From assembly GCF_001307155.1 (NCBI RefSeq), contig NZ_CP012830.1, positions 5,950,501 through 6,014,500 of the forward strand: a stretch of DNA of 64,000 nt, given 5' to 3'. How positions within the stretch are numbered: the stretch's first letter is position 1; every line of letters starts with the position of its first letter. The notes under the pieces were generated by a model that saw only the letters and a program-made list of their open reading frames with translations, was not told where the DNA came from and did not search any database. This document shows positions 7,284 through 15,603 of the stretch, in pieces. The DNA is from Pseudomonas fluorescens. GTDB lineage: Bacteria > Pseudomonadota > Gammaproteobacteria > Pseudomonadales > Pseudomonadaceae. The translations under genes were made by a program, and so were the position numbers.

Positions 7284-7778
7284 ATGAAAGTAGCATTAGA
7301 GTACTTGAAGGACCGCTACAGTGAAGAACAATCCCGCTTCGATCATTTCGAAAATAAGTGCTCCAAATTCCTGACGGCCGTATCTATTGTTATTGCTACA
7401 CTTACCGCTGTCGCAGGAATGAAAAACGGTGCACTTTTTATTATAAGCACGCCTTTAAGCCACCTCATAATCACTGCATACATATCCAGTGCCTTTTGCA
7501 TTACCTGCTCTTGGGGGCATGCATTGTTAGCCTTACGGATCGGAGATTGCCCAACAATACCGCAAGGACGGCAAACTACCGAATACCTCATCGAGGTTGA
7601 TTCCGAAGCACAAACCAAACATATCTATAACTGTTACATTGACACCTTAGAAAAGCTAACAAAAGCAATCAATAAAAAGTCTCGCGACCTTGAACTAGCC
7701 TATAATGAACTTGTATATAGCGCATGGTGTATAGGTTTGGTAGCAATAATGGCAACCTATCAGGAGCTCTCAAAATGA
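7284..7778 (+). CDS. Small membrane protein, unknown function
   Basis: A 164-residue protein. A charged N-terminal helix (YLKDRYSEEQSRFDHFENK) precedes hydrophobic segments at about residues 28-48 and 52-76. A soluble middle follows, then a third hydrophobic stretch near 143-158. This layout recalls small multi-pass membrane effectors of bacterial immune systems, but I see no decisive family signature. The codon content is AT-rich. Its stop overlaps the start of a 39-codon ORF (ATGA), suggesting translational coupling. No ribosome site is strong; ATG 7284 is the first start after the structured leader. Confidence 0.6.
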   Translation: MKVALEYLKDRYSEEQSRFDHFENKCSKFLTAVSIVIATLTAVAGMKNGALFIISTPLSHLIITAYISSAFCITCSWGHALLALRIGDCPTIPQGRQTTEYLIEVDSEAQTKHIYNCYIDTLEKLTKAINKKSRDLELAYNELVYSAWCIGLVAIMATYQELSK

Positions 7779-7894
7779 CTGACGAAAAAAAACCTCAGAA
7801 CAACAATAATACGCCCCCCCCTCCTCCACCCCCAACCACTGAATATTTCCGAAAATCTGAAGAAACTGCCCTTAATAAAAAGAAAGACAGGTAA
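7775..7894 (+). CDS. Proline-rich 39-residue peptide
   Basis: It starts inside the stop of the membrane-protein gene (ATGA overlap). The product is hydrophilic: Lys/Asn-rich at the N-terminus, seven consecutive prolines near residues 14-20, then a charged tail ending KKKDR. It has no membrane or secretion signal. Coupling to the upstream gene argues that it is real and acts with the membrane protein; the function is unknown. Confidence 0.5.
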   Translation: MTDEKKPQNNNNTPPPPPPPTTEYFRKSEETALNKKKDR

Positions 7895-7928
7895 GGCGTT
7901 AGCGGTGGGATGGGTTCCTGAACCGCCA

Positions 7929-7964
7929 AAAACAAAGGCTCGCAGCAATGCAGGCCTTTGTTTC
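7929..7964. terminator. Terminator after the membrane-protein pair
   Basis: AAACAAAGGC and GCCTTTGTTT form a ten-base stem around a short loop, followed by T-rich sequence. It can stop transcription from the left cargo block. Confidence 0.65.
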
Positions 7965-8033
7965 TTTGACTCCTGTTTACTCCCATAGGCGCAACCACCT
8001 CTAGATGTCACGTCTGGCAGCTAATCAAGCAAG

Positions 8034-8162
8034 CTACTTTTTCTTCGGCTTATTTGGTGGAGGTATTGTCTCCACGGTTGTTGTTTTCGGCCGGCGTTTT
8101 GCTTCTTCGACCGGTATGAACTGCCCATTCCCTGAATCTCTCCCACGTTTGTTCGCTGGCAT
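8034..8162 (-). CDS. Small basic phage-associated protein (42 aa)
   Basis: ATG at 8162 has GGAG seven bases upstream. The 42-residue product is strongly basic (MPANKRGRDSGNGQFIPVEE at the start, PPPNKPKKK at the end). The GRDSGNGQFIPV segment resembles small ORFs I recall from other Pseudomonas genomes. Lys/Arg richness would suit nucleic-acid binding, which is not shown. It is the last gene of the minus-strand late block, downstream of the methylase. Confidence 0.6.
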   Translation of the reverse strand: MPANKRGRDSGNGQFIPVEEAKRRPKTTTVETIPPPNKPKKK

Positions 8163-8178
8163 TTGACGCTCCTATTAA

Positions 8179-8214
8179 CAGTGGCTGTGGTTTTCTTCAA
8201 CCACAGTCACTGAG
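8179..8214. terminator. Hairpin between Dam and the small basic gene
   Basis: CAGTGGCTGTGGTT and AACCACAGTCACTG pair nearly perfectly around TTCTTC. There is no clear T-run, so it may be a processing or partial termination site. Confidence 0.4.
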
Positions 8215-8243
8215 CGTAGACCACGTACACCATCACTGAAGAC

Positions 8244-9038
8244 TTAGAACAATCCACCTAGGTCTGCTGGCTTCCAGTTCATGATCACCAGTTCACCACT
8301 AATCTCAGCCCTCCCTTGCCGCTGATTCGTAGTGGTGTATCGGATATCCAAGGTCTCGAAGTGGAAGCCTTCGAACACGCGCCGGATATCCGGGTGGTCG
8401 TTGATGCTGACCATCACCTTACCTTTGCAACGCCGCATGAAGTCGGCCATCCGCTCGTAATTCTCAAACGGAAAGTCCACACCATAGCCGGCGGTTTGCC
8501 AGTAAGGCGGGTCCATGTAGTGGAAGGTGTGGGCACGGTCGTAGCGTTCCGCACATTCAAGCCAGGGCAGGTTTTCAACGTAGGTGCCAGACAGGCGCTG
8601 CCAGGCGGCCGAGAGGTTTTCCTCGATCCGCAGCAGGTTGATGGCCGGGGCCGTGGTTCGTGTGCCGAAGGACTGCTCTGTGACCTTGCCAGCAAAAGCA
8701 TGGTGCTGCAGGTAGAAAAATCGTGCGGCGCGCTGGATGTCGGTGAGGGTTTCGGGGCGGGTCATCTTCTGCCACTCGAACACCTGCCGCGAGCTCAGCG
8801 CCCATTTGAATTGGCGCACGAACTCTTCCAGGTGGTTCTGCACGACGCGGTACAGCGTCACCAGGTCGCCGTTGATGTCGTTGAGGACTTCCACGGGCGC
8901 GGCCTGGGGTCGCATGAAGTACAGCGCAGCACCGCCGGCAAAGACTTCGACGTAGCATTCGTGAGGCGGAAAAAGTGGGATGAGGCGGTCGGCCAGGCGG
9001 CGTTTGCCGCCCATCCAAGGGATGATGGGTGTAGACAT
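8244..9038 (-). CDS. DNA N6-adenine methyltransferase (D12/Dam class)
   Basis: A 264-residue enzyme. The AdoMet-binding motif is near the N-terminus (YVEVFAGGAALYF) and the catalytic DPPY motif at residues 176-179 (MDPPYWQTAGYG), in the D12 class order. It should methylate adenine in a short DNA target, acting on phage or host DNA. ATG 9038 is chosen; a TTG at 9047 is closer to the AAAGG ribosome site, so three extra residues are possible. It lies at the end of the late operon. Prophage methylases of this kind are often thought to protect phage DNA from restriction. The length is typical, with all core motifs present. Confidence 0.9.
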   Translation of the reverse strand: MSTPIIPWMGGKRRLADRLIPLFPPHECYVEVFAGGAALYFMRPQAAPVEVLNDINGDLVTLYRVVQNHLEEFVRQFKWALSSRQVFEWQKMTRPETLTDIQRAARFFYLQHHAFAGKVTEQSFGTRTTAPAINLLRIEENLSAAWQRLSGTYVENLPWLECAERYDRAHTFHYMDPPYWQTAGYGVDFPFENYERMADFMRRCKGKVMVSINDHPDIRRVFEGFHFETLDIRYTTTNQRQGRAEISGELVIMNWKPADLGGLF

Positions 9039-9144
9039 AAAAAGCAAGACCTTTACTGTATGGATGAACAGGTGCTAGGCTCGCCGCGCTTTGTGCACGA
9101 AGCGAGAGCCTTGGCTGGACTTGCAGGGACAATCTGCAGGGACG

Positions 9145-9189
9145 GCGGCCGGGTTGGATGTTGACGCATCCACCCCGGCCGCTCTTTTT
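9145..9189 (+). terminator. Strong hairpin between Rz and Dam genes
   Basis: A 16-base stem with two mismatches (GCGGCCGGGTTGGATG against CATCCACCCCGGCCGC) is followed by a T-run on the plus strand. It would stop antisense transcription entering the late operon. Confidence 0.6.
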
Positions 9190-9734
9190 TACTTCGGTGT
9201 TGAGACTTCTTTGGCGTATGCCTGACACGCCGCCAGCGCGATCAATCCTTGGTCGCCGTCACCGGTGATAGCGACAATTCGCTGAGCATGCGCTGGGTCA
9301 AGTTCGGCTCGCGCGCCTCCATGAACCACGCTGCCGGCGCTGGCAGCGGCTGGCAACCCGTTACCGCTCGAGCATCCGGGACCGGTGGCGAGTAGGACTG
9401 ACAACCGGACATCAGCAGTGGCAAGGCGATCAGACAGGCGTTGCTGGCCTTTTTTTGCATCGGACAGTTCCTTGTAATGGGTGTCATCATTGGTTTTTAG
9501 CTTCGCCTCAAGGGCCAGGCGCTTGCCCTGCTCAACCTCCAAGGCCGCCAGCGCGGCATTAGCGCGAGCCTCGGCACTCTCGGCAGAGAGCATCGCCTGA
9601 TTCGCCTGTAGCTTCCCGTAACGCCATTTCTGAACCTGCCAAGCACCAGCAGCAGAGACACCGGCAACCAACAGCAGCACCAGGGCTACCGCCCACGGGC
9701 GCACCGGCGCGGGGATCAGATCGAGGACGGACAT
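9189..9734 (-). CDS. Rz: Inner-membrane spanin (Rz-like)
   Basis: A 181-residue protein with one N-terminal membrane anchor (PWAVALVLLLVAGVSAAGAW) and a long Ala/Glu/Lys-rich coiled coil facing the periplasm. With Rz1 it should fuse inner and outer membranes at the end of lysis. The start is ATG 9734, preceded by AAGGGGG; it overlaps the endolysin gene end by 19 bases. The outer-membrane partner is nested in another frame at 9242-9460. The C-terminal part keeps three cysteines. Confidence 0.85.
   Translation of the reverse strand: MSVLDLIPAPVRPWAVALVLLLVAGVSAAGAWQVQKWRYGKLQANQAMLSAESAEARANAALAALEVEQGKRLALEAKLKTNDDTHYKELSDAKKGQQRLSDRLATADVRLSVLLATGPGCSSGNGLPAAASAGSVVHGGARAELDPAHAQRIVAITGDGDQGLIALAACQAYAKEVSTPK
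9242..9460 (-). CDS. Rz1: Outer-membrane spanin lipoprotein (Rz1-like), nested in Rz
   Basis: This 72-residue frame lies wholly inside the Rz gene. It starts MQKKASNACLIALPLLMSGC, a lipoprotein signal with lipobox LMSGC, and continues with a Pro-containing periplasmic segment (SPPVPDARAV). Nested Rz1 genes are normal for lambda-type lysis cassettes. The protein should be lipidated at the Cys and bind Rz across the periplasm. Confidence 0.8.
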   Translation of the reverse strand: MQKKASNACLIALPLLMSGCQSYSPPVPDARAVTGCQPLPAPAAWFMEAREPNLTQRMLSELSLSPVTATKD

Positions 9735-10375
9735 AGCACCCCCTTGGCCGCCGCCCAAAACTCACGGCGCTCGACCTGGCCGTTGGTGCCGCCATTGATC
9801 ACCCGCGTAATGCGGTCGAACAGGCCGGCGTCGGCCAACTCGTTAAGCCCTCGATCCCACCAGTACCAAGCTGCCGACAGTGCGGCGAACTCCGGCTGTT
9901 CCAGCAGCTCGGGCTGTTCCAGCAGCGGCAACCCCAGGGCCTTGCCGCACAGCCGGTAGGTGTCCCGGCCGGTGATGCCGATTCCGCCCCGGGCGCGGTA
10001 GCGATAGCCATCGCCCGAGGCCTCAGGACCGTTACCGTTACGACCGCCATACACGCGGTTGCCCAGCTTTTCTGAGTTGCGCAAGTAGCCCTTGGCGTCC
10101 TCGATCTCGGCCGGATCTACAAGGCCGTTGTGATTCAGGTCAAAGCCATACTTGAACATCCGAGCGACCCGCTCGGCGTCTTTGTAGTAGAGGCTTTCCG
10201 ACAACGCCCTGAGCTGACCCGACTCATGCCCCACCTGGGCGAGAAAGGCCGCCTGGCGCACCGGCGACGAGATGTCGAAACGCGCCATGGCTCGATTGAG
10301 CGCCAGCACAAAAACGCCCGCGACTGGGCGGGCGTTGGGGAGGATTTGCAGCAACTGCTGCTGAGTGATGGGCAT
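9716..10375 (-). CDS. Endolysin, glycoside hydrolase family 19
   Basis: A 219-residue muralytic enzyme with the chitinase-like GH19 fold. The catalytic motif is in FLAQVGHESGQLRAL near residue 50, and later motifs (ARGGIGITGRDTY, SAAWYWWDRGLNELAD) agree. It should cleave the peptidoglycan glycan strand at lysis. An EF-hand-like loop (DLNHNGLVDPAEIE) is inserted near residues 79-92, suggesting calcium binding. There is no signal peptide, so it needs the holin for export; the holin gene lies far upstream at 31438. ATG 10375 has GGAG upstream. Confidence 0.85.
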   Translation of the reverse strand: MPITQQQLLQILPNARPVAGVFVLALNRAMARFDISSPVRQAAFLAQVGHESGQLRALSESLYYKDAERVARMFKYGFDLNHNGLVDPAEIEDAKGYLRNSEKLGNRVYGGRNGNGPEASGDGYRYRARGGIGITGRDTYRLCGKALGLPLLEQPELLEQPEFAALSAAWYWWDRGLNELADAGLFDRITRVINGGTNGQVERREFWAAAKGVLCPSSI

Positions 10376-10389
10376 ACAAACTCCAGACA

Positions 10390-10411
10390 TAAAAAAACCG
10401 CACTCAGGCGG
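10390..10411 (-). terminator. Intergenic terminator between D and endolysin genes
   Basis: On the minus strand a CCGC/GCGG hairpin is followed by seven T, 15 bases before the endolysin start. It is one of several such signals inside the late operon. Confidence 0.55.
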
Positions 10412-10423
10412 CGATGGGATGCG

Positions 10424-11470
10424 TTACAGCTTCTCGACGCTCACAACCTTGAGCGGCTTCGTTTCTTTCTTTTTCTTGCCTTTGGATTTGCCTTGCTTGC
10501 CGGCATTGCACTCGACGGTGGTCGACCAGCCGGCTTGGGTGAACACCTGCTCGACCGAATCCGCCAAGTACTCGCCATCGAGGCCGACCTTGAACCCCTG
10601 GGCATTAATGGGCCGCTCGGCAAAGATGTCCGTCCGGCCGGGCATCTCAAGACGAACGTCAGCGGTCGAGCGATTGAACGCCGCCAAACGCGCCTTGGCG
10701 GCCGACTCGGCGGCGGTCTTGTTCGGGTAGATATGCCGGTCGGTATGCACCGCCGGCAAGCCAGCCGGGGCGTCGTCGTTGTTCACTGTGACGACCGCCA
10801 GCTTGCCGTCCTTCTTGTTCTGGTGCTTGGTCGCCACGGCCTTGTGCGAGTTGCGGTCGCCCAAACTGAACTGCCAGCGACTGAGGTCGCTACGCGTCAG
10901 GGTGATCGCGCCGAACGCTTTGCCGCTGGCGGTCTGGCCGCCTTGACGCGGCATCACCAACAGCTTGCCGTCAGCGACCTTGGCCGTGCAGTCGTACTGC
11001 TTGGCCAGGCGCGTGATGAAATTAAAATCGGACTCGCTGAGCTGATCCACCCGGGCGACCTTTGTCGTCACTGGGCACACCGGCTGCCAGCCATTACGCG
11101 CGGCGACGTCGGCCACGATCTTCGACAGCGGCACGTCCTCCCAGCTTCCGCTGCGGATGGTCTTGCCACTGCCGCGCATGTCGCTGGCCTTGCCCTTGAT
11201 CACGATGGTGTCCGGCGGACCCGACACCTCGACCGTGTCCACGGTGTAACGCCCCAGACGCGCCAGAGACGTTTCGGCATAGCCCAGGTAAACCTCGATA
11301 GAGCTGCCACGCCGAGGCAACTGCACCTGGCCGTCACGGTCATCAATGCGCAACTCAAACTCGTCGGAGTCCATGCCCGGTTTGTCAGAGGTGCGCAGCA
11401 ACAACAGCCGATCATTGATCAGCGCCGTGACATCGGCGCCATCGGCAACGATTCGAAAAGTGGGAGTCAT
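10424..11470 (-). CDS. D: Baseplate hub / late control protein D
   Basis: A 348-residue homologue of P2 gpD. It begins MTPTFRIVADGADVTALI and contains the family's hub-type segments (LPRRGSSIEVYLGYAE; SESDFNFITRLAKQYDC). It should form the trimeric hub that holds the tail spike and closes the tube. The C-terminus has a Lys-rich patch (KQGKSKGKKKKETK). It sits after the X protein, the usual P2 order. The start is ATG 11470. Confidence 0.88.
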   Translation of the reverse strand: MTPTFRIVADGADVTALINDRLLLLRTSDKPGMDSDEFELRIDDRDGQVQLPRRGSSIEVYLGYAETSLARLGRYTVDTVEVSGPPDTIVIKGKASDMRGSGKTIRSGSWEDVPLSKIVADVAARNGWQPVCPVTTKVARVDQLSESDFNFITRLAKQYDCTAKVADGKLLVMPRQGGQTASGKAFGAITLTRSDLSRWQFSLGDRNSHKAVATKHQNKKDGKLAVVTVNNDDAPAGLPAVHTDRHIYPNKTAAESAAKARLAAFNRSTADVRLEMPGRTDIFAERPINAQGFKVGLDGEYLADSVEQVFTQAGWSTTVECNAGKQGKSKGKKKKETKPLKVVSVEKL

Positions 11471-11481
11471 GGATTTTGTCC

Positions 11482-11505
11482 AAAAAAAAGCCCGCACAAG
11501 GCGGG
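11482..11505 (-). terminator. Intergenic terminator between X and D genes
   Basis: CCCGC-ACAAG-GCGGG with an eight-base A-run on the plus strand reads as an intrinsic terminator on the coding strand, 12 bases before the D start. Readthrough would be needed for the D and lysis genes. Confidence 0.6.
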
Positions 11506-11567
11506 TCAGAAAACAAAGTGTCGTTACGCGTAACGCAACGGGCCGCCGGCGGCGGTGCCGTCCGTGG

Positions 11568-11774
11568 TCAATCCCACAAGCTAATCCCCTCCTTGGTCGG
11601 GCTGGGCAGATCCGGCAACACGATCACCACCCCAGTGCGGTAGGGTTGGGGCTCGTCCGCCAGCCCCTGATTGGCATCCAGCACCGCCTCGGTGGTGCCG
11701 TTCAGATGGCCATAAACGTTGTGGCAGATGACATCGAGCATGTCCCCGTCAGACGTTCTGCATGTCGTCGCCAT
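11568..11774 (-). CDS. X: Tail protein X
   Basis: A 68-residue LysM-like protein (DMLDVICHNVYGHLNGTTEA, then DANQGLADEPQPYRTG, then VIVLPDL), as in P2 gpX. Small proteins of this family bind at the tail-tube end or baseplate hub. The start at ATG 11774 overlaps the end of the U gene. Confidence 0.88.
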   Translation of the reverse strand: MATTCRTSDGDMLDVICHNVYGHLNGTTEAVLDANQGLADEPQPYRTGVVIVLPDLPSPTKEGISLWD

Positions 11775-12594
11775 AGCGCGCAAACTCCAGTGTGAACCCT
11801 TGTTTACGGGGAATCCCGCCGTGCAACAGCGCGCCCTGCTCCTCGTTGATATTCTTCAGGCACCAAGTCCCCATCACCTCGCCATAGCCCGTGGTCAGGG
11901 TCAGCGGCTGAAGCCTGGCGCCAATGCTGCGCAGCGTGTCGAGCTGCTTTAGACCACCCTTGAAGTCCGGGTAAATCGTGCCTTTGAGCGTTAGCTTCTC
12001 CTCCCCCATCCCTATGGCTTGCTGCGCCGGGCGGCGCGTCAGCCGCTCCTGCGAGGCCCAGCGGAACTCGGTCGAGCGGCTCAGCTCGTCGAAAGCCGCC
12101 GTGTCCAGATTGAAAAAGTAGGGCTGCAACTTGGGGTCACGAGGCTGGATGATCATCAGATGCGGAAACGGCTTCACCGCCTCCGGCGCTGGCGTAGCAT
12201 CCACGGCAAAGGAGCTGGTGGGCACGATGTTGGCCAGCGACGGGCTGACCTTGCCGGCGATGTTGTTGATCGCCGTCGCCGCCTTGCCCGCCTGCTCCTT
12301 CAGCGTGCCCAACCGTTCCTGTACTTCAGTGGCCGCCCGGGTCGCACGGCCGTACACCGCCACCACTTGGCCGACCTTGGCCTGGGCGGCGTCTACGCCG
12401 CGCATCACCCGCTGAAGCTTGGCGCCGATAGCCGGCCCCACAAACGGGATGTTTTCCAGCTCGGACGCAGCACCAGTGATTTCGCTGATCGCACCGTTGA
12501 CCGGCCCCAGCATGCCGTCCGCACTGCGCCGGCCAGCTTCCCCTGCTTCCACCAGGTACTTGAGGCCCGATTGCAACTGCTCCATATAAGCCAT
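11749..12594 (-). CDS. U: Tail protein U with N-terminal extension
   Basis: A 281-residue protein. The last 130 residues match P2 gpU (KPFPHLMIIQPRDPKLQPYF; EFARYGDDM at the end), which takes part in tail completion. The first 130 residues are an Ala/Gly-rich helical extension absent from the shorter P2 protein, common in Mu-like and Pseudomonas hybrids. It lies 9 bp after the tape measure gene. Confidence 0.82.
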   Translation of the reverse strand: MAYMEQLQSGLKYLVEAGEAGRRSADGMLGPVNGAISEITGAASELENIPFVGPAIGAKLQRVMRGVDAAQAKVGQVVAVYGRATRAATEVQERLGTLKEQAGKAATAINNIAGKVSPSLANIVPTSSFAVDATPAPEAVKPFPHLMIIQPRDPKLQPYFFNLDTAAFDELSRSTEFRWASQERLTRRPAQQAIGMGEEKLTLKGTIYPDFKGGLKQLDTLRSIGARLQPLTLTTGYGEVMGTWCLKNINEEQGALLHGGIPRKQGFTLEFARYGDDMQNV

Positions 12595-12603
12595 GCGGCC
12601 TCC

Positions 12604-15453
12604 TTAAACGTGGGGTTCGTCGTACAGCTTGGCGGCGTTCTGTTTCGCGGCATCCGCCATCATCCGTTGCATGTGCGGCATCAGGTCCTGGGCCAAGCGT
12701 TGCGGGTCTTTGACATCCCCTTGCACCGTGACCGGCATACTCAGCGAGTATTGAAACTGCTGATCCACTTTGGCCGGCACAGGTTTCTCTGGCTCTTTGG
12801 GCTGGATCACCACGGCCGCCGGCTTGGCCGGCGCCTGAACCGCCAATGAGCGAGCGACATCGCCCAACACTGGCCCTTGCGGGGCCGTTGCTTGAGCCAT
12901 CAGCAACGCGCCGGAACCGTTCGCCCCATTCAGCGGCTGGGTCAAGGCGGCCAAGCTGGGGACCGCCGGACCAGGGCGCGGCGCCATCAATAACGGCGTG
13001 ATCGGTGCTGCCGGCTTTTCTTCGGGCTTGTCATCTTTACCACCAAACAGCGACTTACCCAGGGAGCCGCCTAACGCCTCGCCGCCCTGACTGCCGAGAT
13101 AGGCGCCAACCAATCCGCCGATGGCGGTGCCGATAATCGGCACTACCGAGCCAATGGCCGCCCCTGCCGCCGCGCCGGCCATGGTGCCGGCCAGGTTACC
13201 GGCGGCCGCGCCATAACCCTCGGCCTTTTCGTCCTGGGTCTTGGCCGTCTGGTAAGTTTCGAATGCCATGGCGCCGGCATCCATCAGCGAACCACCGGGG
13301 ATCATCTTGGCGGCTTTGCCGATTTTGCCAACCGCTTGCACCACCCCGCCGAGCCTGGCCATCGCACCGCTTGGAACCGGCACCGGTGGAATCGGCGGTC
13401 GTGGTACGGGCACCGGCGGCCGCGGTACAGGCGGGCGTGACCGACGACGCGAAGGATTACGTCTTGCACCGCGACCACGGCGGCACGTTTCACCAGGGCC
13501 TTCAGCGGCGCTCCCCATGGCCCCCGCATTGACGACGAACACCTTCTTGACGCCGTCGTCACCCGATCCTGCCTCACCGTCCTCCCCCCCCCCTGAAGTC
13601 GCCTCCTTCGCCAGCGAAACCACCTTGAGGCCGGTCGAAACCAGATCGAATTTTCCGGCCTTCTTGTCGTCCTCGCCCTCCGCTTCGGCGTCGCCATCGG
13701 CAGGCTTCCCCTTGAGGGCCGCTACCGCCTTGAGCCCGGTCTCCACCAGCGACAACGCTTTGCCGGCCTTGCCCTTGGGCTCTGCATCCTTGCCATCGCC
13801 GTCTTTGGCGTTGGTCACAAAGACCTTTTGCACTTCGCCGGCTTTGCCACCACCCAACGAACCGCGCGCCAGGTTGAACAGCCCTTTACCCATCTTGAAC
13901 GAACTGAACAGGCCCTTCAGCGTGATCAATCCCCCACCGACCGCCACGATCCCCGTCACCACCCCGGGCGAGCTGTCAGACAGCGCGGTAATGCTCTTGG
14001 TGACTTTGGTCAGCGTCTCGGCCACGGTATCCGTGACCGGGCGCAGCGCATCCCCCACGCTGCGCATGGCGTCATCCATCGACTGAGCCATTTCGGCCCA
14101 CTTCTGCGATGACGACTCGCGCCGCTCGCTGAGGTTTTTATCGAGGATGCCGGTTGCAGCGCGTGAATCGTTTTTAAGCTGGCTGTACAGCGCCTTGTTC
14201 TGCATGTAGGCCGACAGCGCGGCCTTGACCTGCATGTCGGCGAACAGGTCGCCGGTCTTCAGGGACTCTTCCAGCGAGGCCATCATGGCCTTGGCCTTTT
14301 CCGGATCGGCTTCCTTGCTGATCTTGGACGTCGCCTCGGCCATGGCCGCCGCGCGCTTCGGATCGGTGGCTTGAATGTACTTCTGAGCCAACGCCATGCT
14401 GGTTTCCAGCGTGGACATACCGTTCTGCAAGCCGGTCTGCATCGAACCCTTGTAGTCGATGCCGGCCTTTTTGTAGGCCTGGACCGTATCGGTTGCACCG
14501 ATCTTGCCCATCCAGTTTTTAAGGTTGTTAGCCGCCTCGTCCGAGCTGCCGGCCGTCTTCATTTGCACTTGCAGCATGGCGCCCAACTGCGTCACCGCAT
14601 CCATGCCGGTGATACCAATGCTGCCCATGTTCGCCAACAGCTCAGGAAACCACTTGGCCATGTCGGCCGCTTCAAAGCTACCCGCCTGCCCTTGATAGGC
14701 AATCGCCTCGAGCGCCTGCTGCATCTGCTTGGCGTCGGTGATCTTGGCGTTTTGCCCCAGGGCATTGATCATCTTCGCCGTATCGACACCGCTCGACCCT
14801 TGCCCCACGACAAACTTCGCCGCGACGGGCGCGTATTCCAGGGCCTTGCTTAACTCCATACCGGCGCCAACCAGCTGGTTGACCACATCGGCTACGTCGT
14901 TGCGCGCCATGCCAGTGTCGCGCGAGGTATCAATGATCTTGCGCGACATCTCCTGTTCTTGTGGCTTGTTGGCAACGCCGGCCTTGATCGCGATGTCACG
15001 AACAATGGCCCCGAAGTCCGCGCTGACCTTCGTCGGAACCACCAGAGCCCCAACGCCGACGACAGCAGCGCCGACCGCGCTTTTCATGCCGGCCTTTCCG
15101 GCATCAAGCTGTTGATGCCCCTTGGCCTTGAACTCGGCCTTGTTGGCCGCCTGCCCCATGGACCGATAGGCCTTTTCCAGCCGGCCAACTTCGACGCCCT
15201 GCCTCTTCAAACTGTCGAGGTTGGAGTTCAACCGCCCCAGCAGCTTGGACGCCCCAGCGGAACCGCTGTCATGGGCCTTCTTCCACTCATCGCGCAAGCG
15301 GATGGTGTCGCCGATTGCCCGCTGTAACACGCGCGCTTTTTTGCCTTCATCCTCAAGGCGCTTGATGCGCCCGGTGACGTCCTTGAACGCGGCGCCGACC
15401 GTCGAACTGACGGCGCCGCCAATCACCAGCCCGAGAGCGAGTTTGTTCGCCAT
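12604..15453 (-). CDS. Tail tape measure protein
   Basis: At 949 residues this is the longest tail gene, as expected. The N-terminus is helical (FKDVTGRIKRLEDEGKKARV), followed by the TP901-type region (SRDTGMARNDVADVVNQLVG) and several hydrophobic patches. An unusual basic then Pro-rich segment lies near residues 655-700 (RRGRGARRNPSRRRSRPPVP, then VPRPPIPPVPVP), and Gly/Ala-rich hydrophobic helices follow. The protein sets tail length and should be delivered into the cell at infection. The frame is intact across the odd segment. Confidence 0.88.
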   Translation of the reverse strand: MANKLALGLVIGGAVSSTVGAAFKDVTGRIKRLEDEGKKARVLQRAIGDTIRLRDEWKKAHDSGSAGASKLLGRLNSNLDSLKRQGVEVGRLEKAYRSMGQAANKAEFKAKGHQQLDAGKAGMKSAVGAAVVGVGALVVPTKVSADFGAIVRDIAIKAGVANKPQEQEMSRKIIDTSRDTGMARNDVADVVNQLVGAGMELSKALEYAPVAAKFVVGQGSSGVDTAKMINALGQNAKITDAKQMQQALEAIAYQGQAGSFEAADMAKWFPELLANMGSIGITGMDAVTQLGAMLQVQMKTAGSSDEAANNLKNWMGKIGATDTVQAYKKAGIDYKGSMQTGLQNGMSTLETSMALAQKYIQATDPKRAAAMAEATSKISKEADPEKAKAMMASLEESLKTGDLFADMQVKAALSAYMQNKALYSQLKNDSRAATGILDKNLSERRESSSQKWAEMAQSMDDAMRSVGDALRPVTDTVAETLTKVTKSITALSDSSPGVVTGIVAVGGGLITLKGLFSSFKMGKGLFNLARGSLGGGKAGEVQKVFVTNAKDGDGKDAEPKGKAGKALSLVETGLKAVAALKGKPADGDAEAEGEDDKKAGKFDLVSTGLKVVSLAKEATSGGGEDGEAGSGDDGVKKVFVVNAGAMGSAAEGPGETCRRGRGARRNPSRRRSRPPVPRPPVPVPRPPIPPVPVPSGAMARLGGVVQAVGKIGKAAKMIPGGSLMDAGAMAFETYQTAKTQDEKAEGYGAAAGNLAGTMAGAAAGAAIGSVVPIIGTAIGGLVGAYLGSQGGEALGGSLGKSLFGGKDDKPEEKPAAPITPLLMAPRPGPAVPSLAALTQPLNGANGSGALLMAQATAPQGPVLGDVARSLAVQAPAKPAAVVIQPKEPEKPVPAKVDQQFQYSLSMPVTVQGDVKDPQRLAQDLMPHMQRMMADAAKQNAAKLYDEPHV

Positions 15454-15491
15454 GTCATGGCCCCCATTTGCACAGCCTTACCGAAGGCGGC

Positions 15492-15587
15492 TCAATCCGT
15501 GAGCCACCAAACCATCTCAGCAAACGGCATCGACAGAATCTCAGCGGCGGAAAATCCGGTTTCCGCTGCTAGACGTTTCGCGGCCAT
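15492..15587 (-). CDS. E: GpE-like tail protein, out-of-frame extension of the chaperone
   Basis: A 31-residue frame reads MAAKRLAAETGFSAAEILSM and ends EMVWWLTD, matching the short GpE family of P2-like phages. It lies 16 bases after the chaperone stop and is in the +1 (equivalently -2) frame. That frame is open from before the chaperone stop, so it may be expressed as a frameshifted chaperone extension as well as from its own ATG. It lies between the chaperone and the tape measure genes, as expected. Confidence 0.7.
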   Translation of the reverse strand: MAAKRLAAETGFSAAEILSMPFAEMVWWLTD

Positions 15588-15603
15588 TTTGATGACGCTG
15601 GGA

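Noticed and set aside
10130..11533. A 467-codon plus-strand frame opposite the D and endolysin genes
   Set aside because: It is the antisense of well-recognised genes with high-GC codon use; its composition (Arg/His/Leu-rich) is typical of such shadows.
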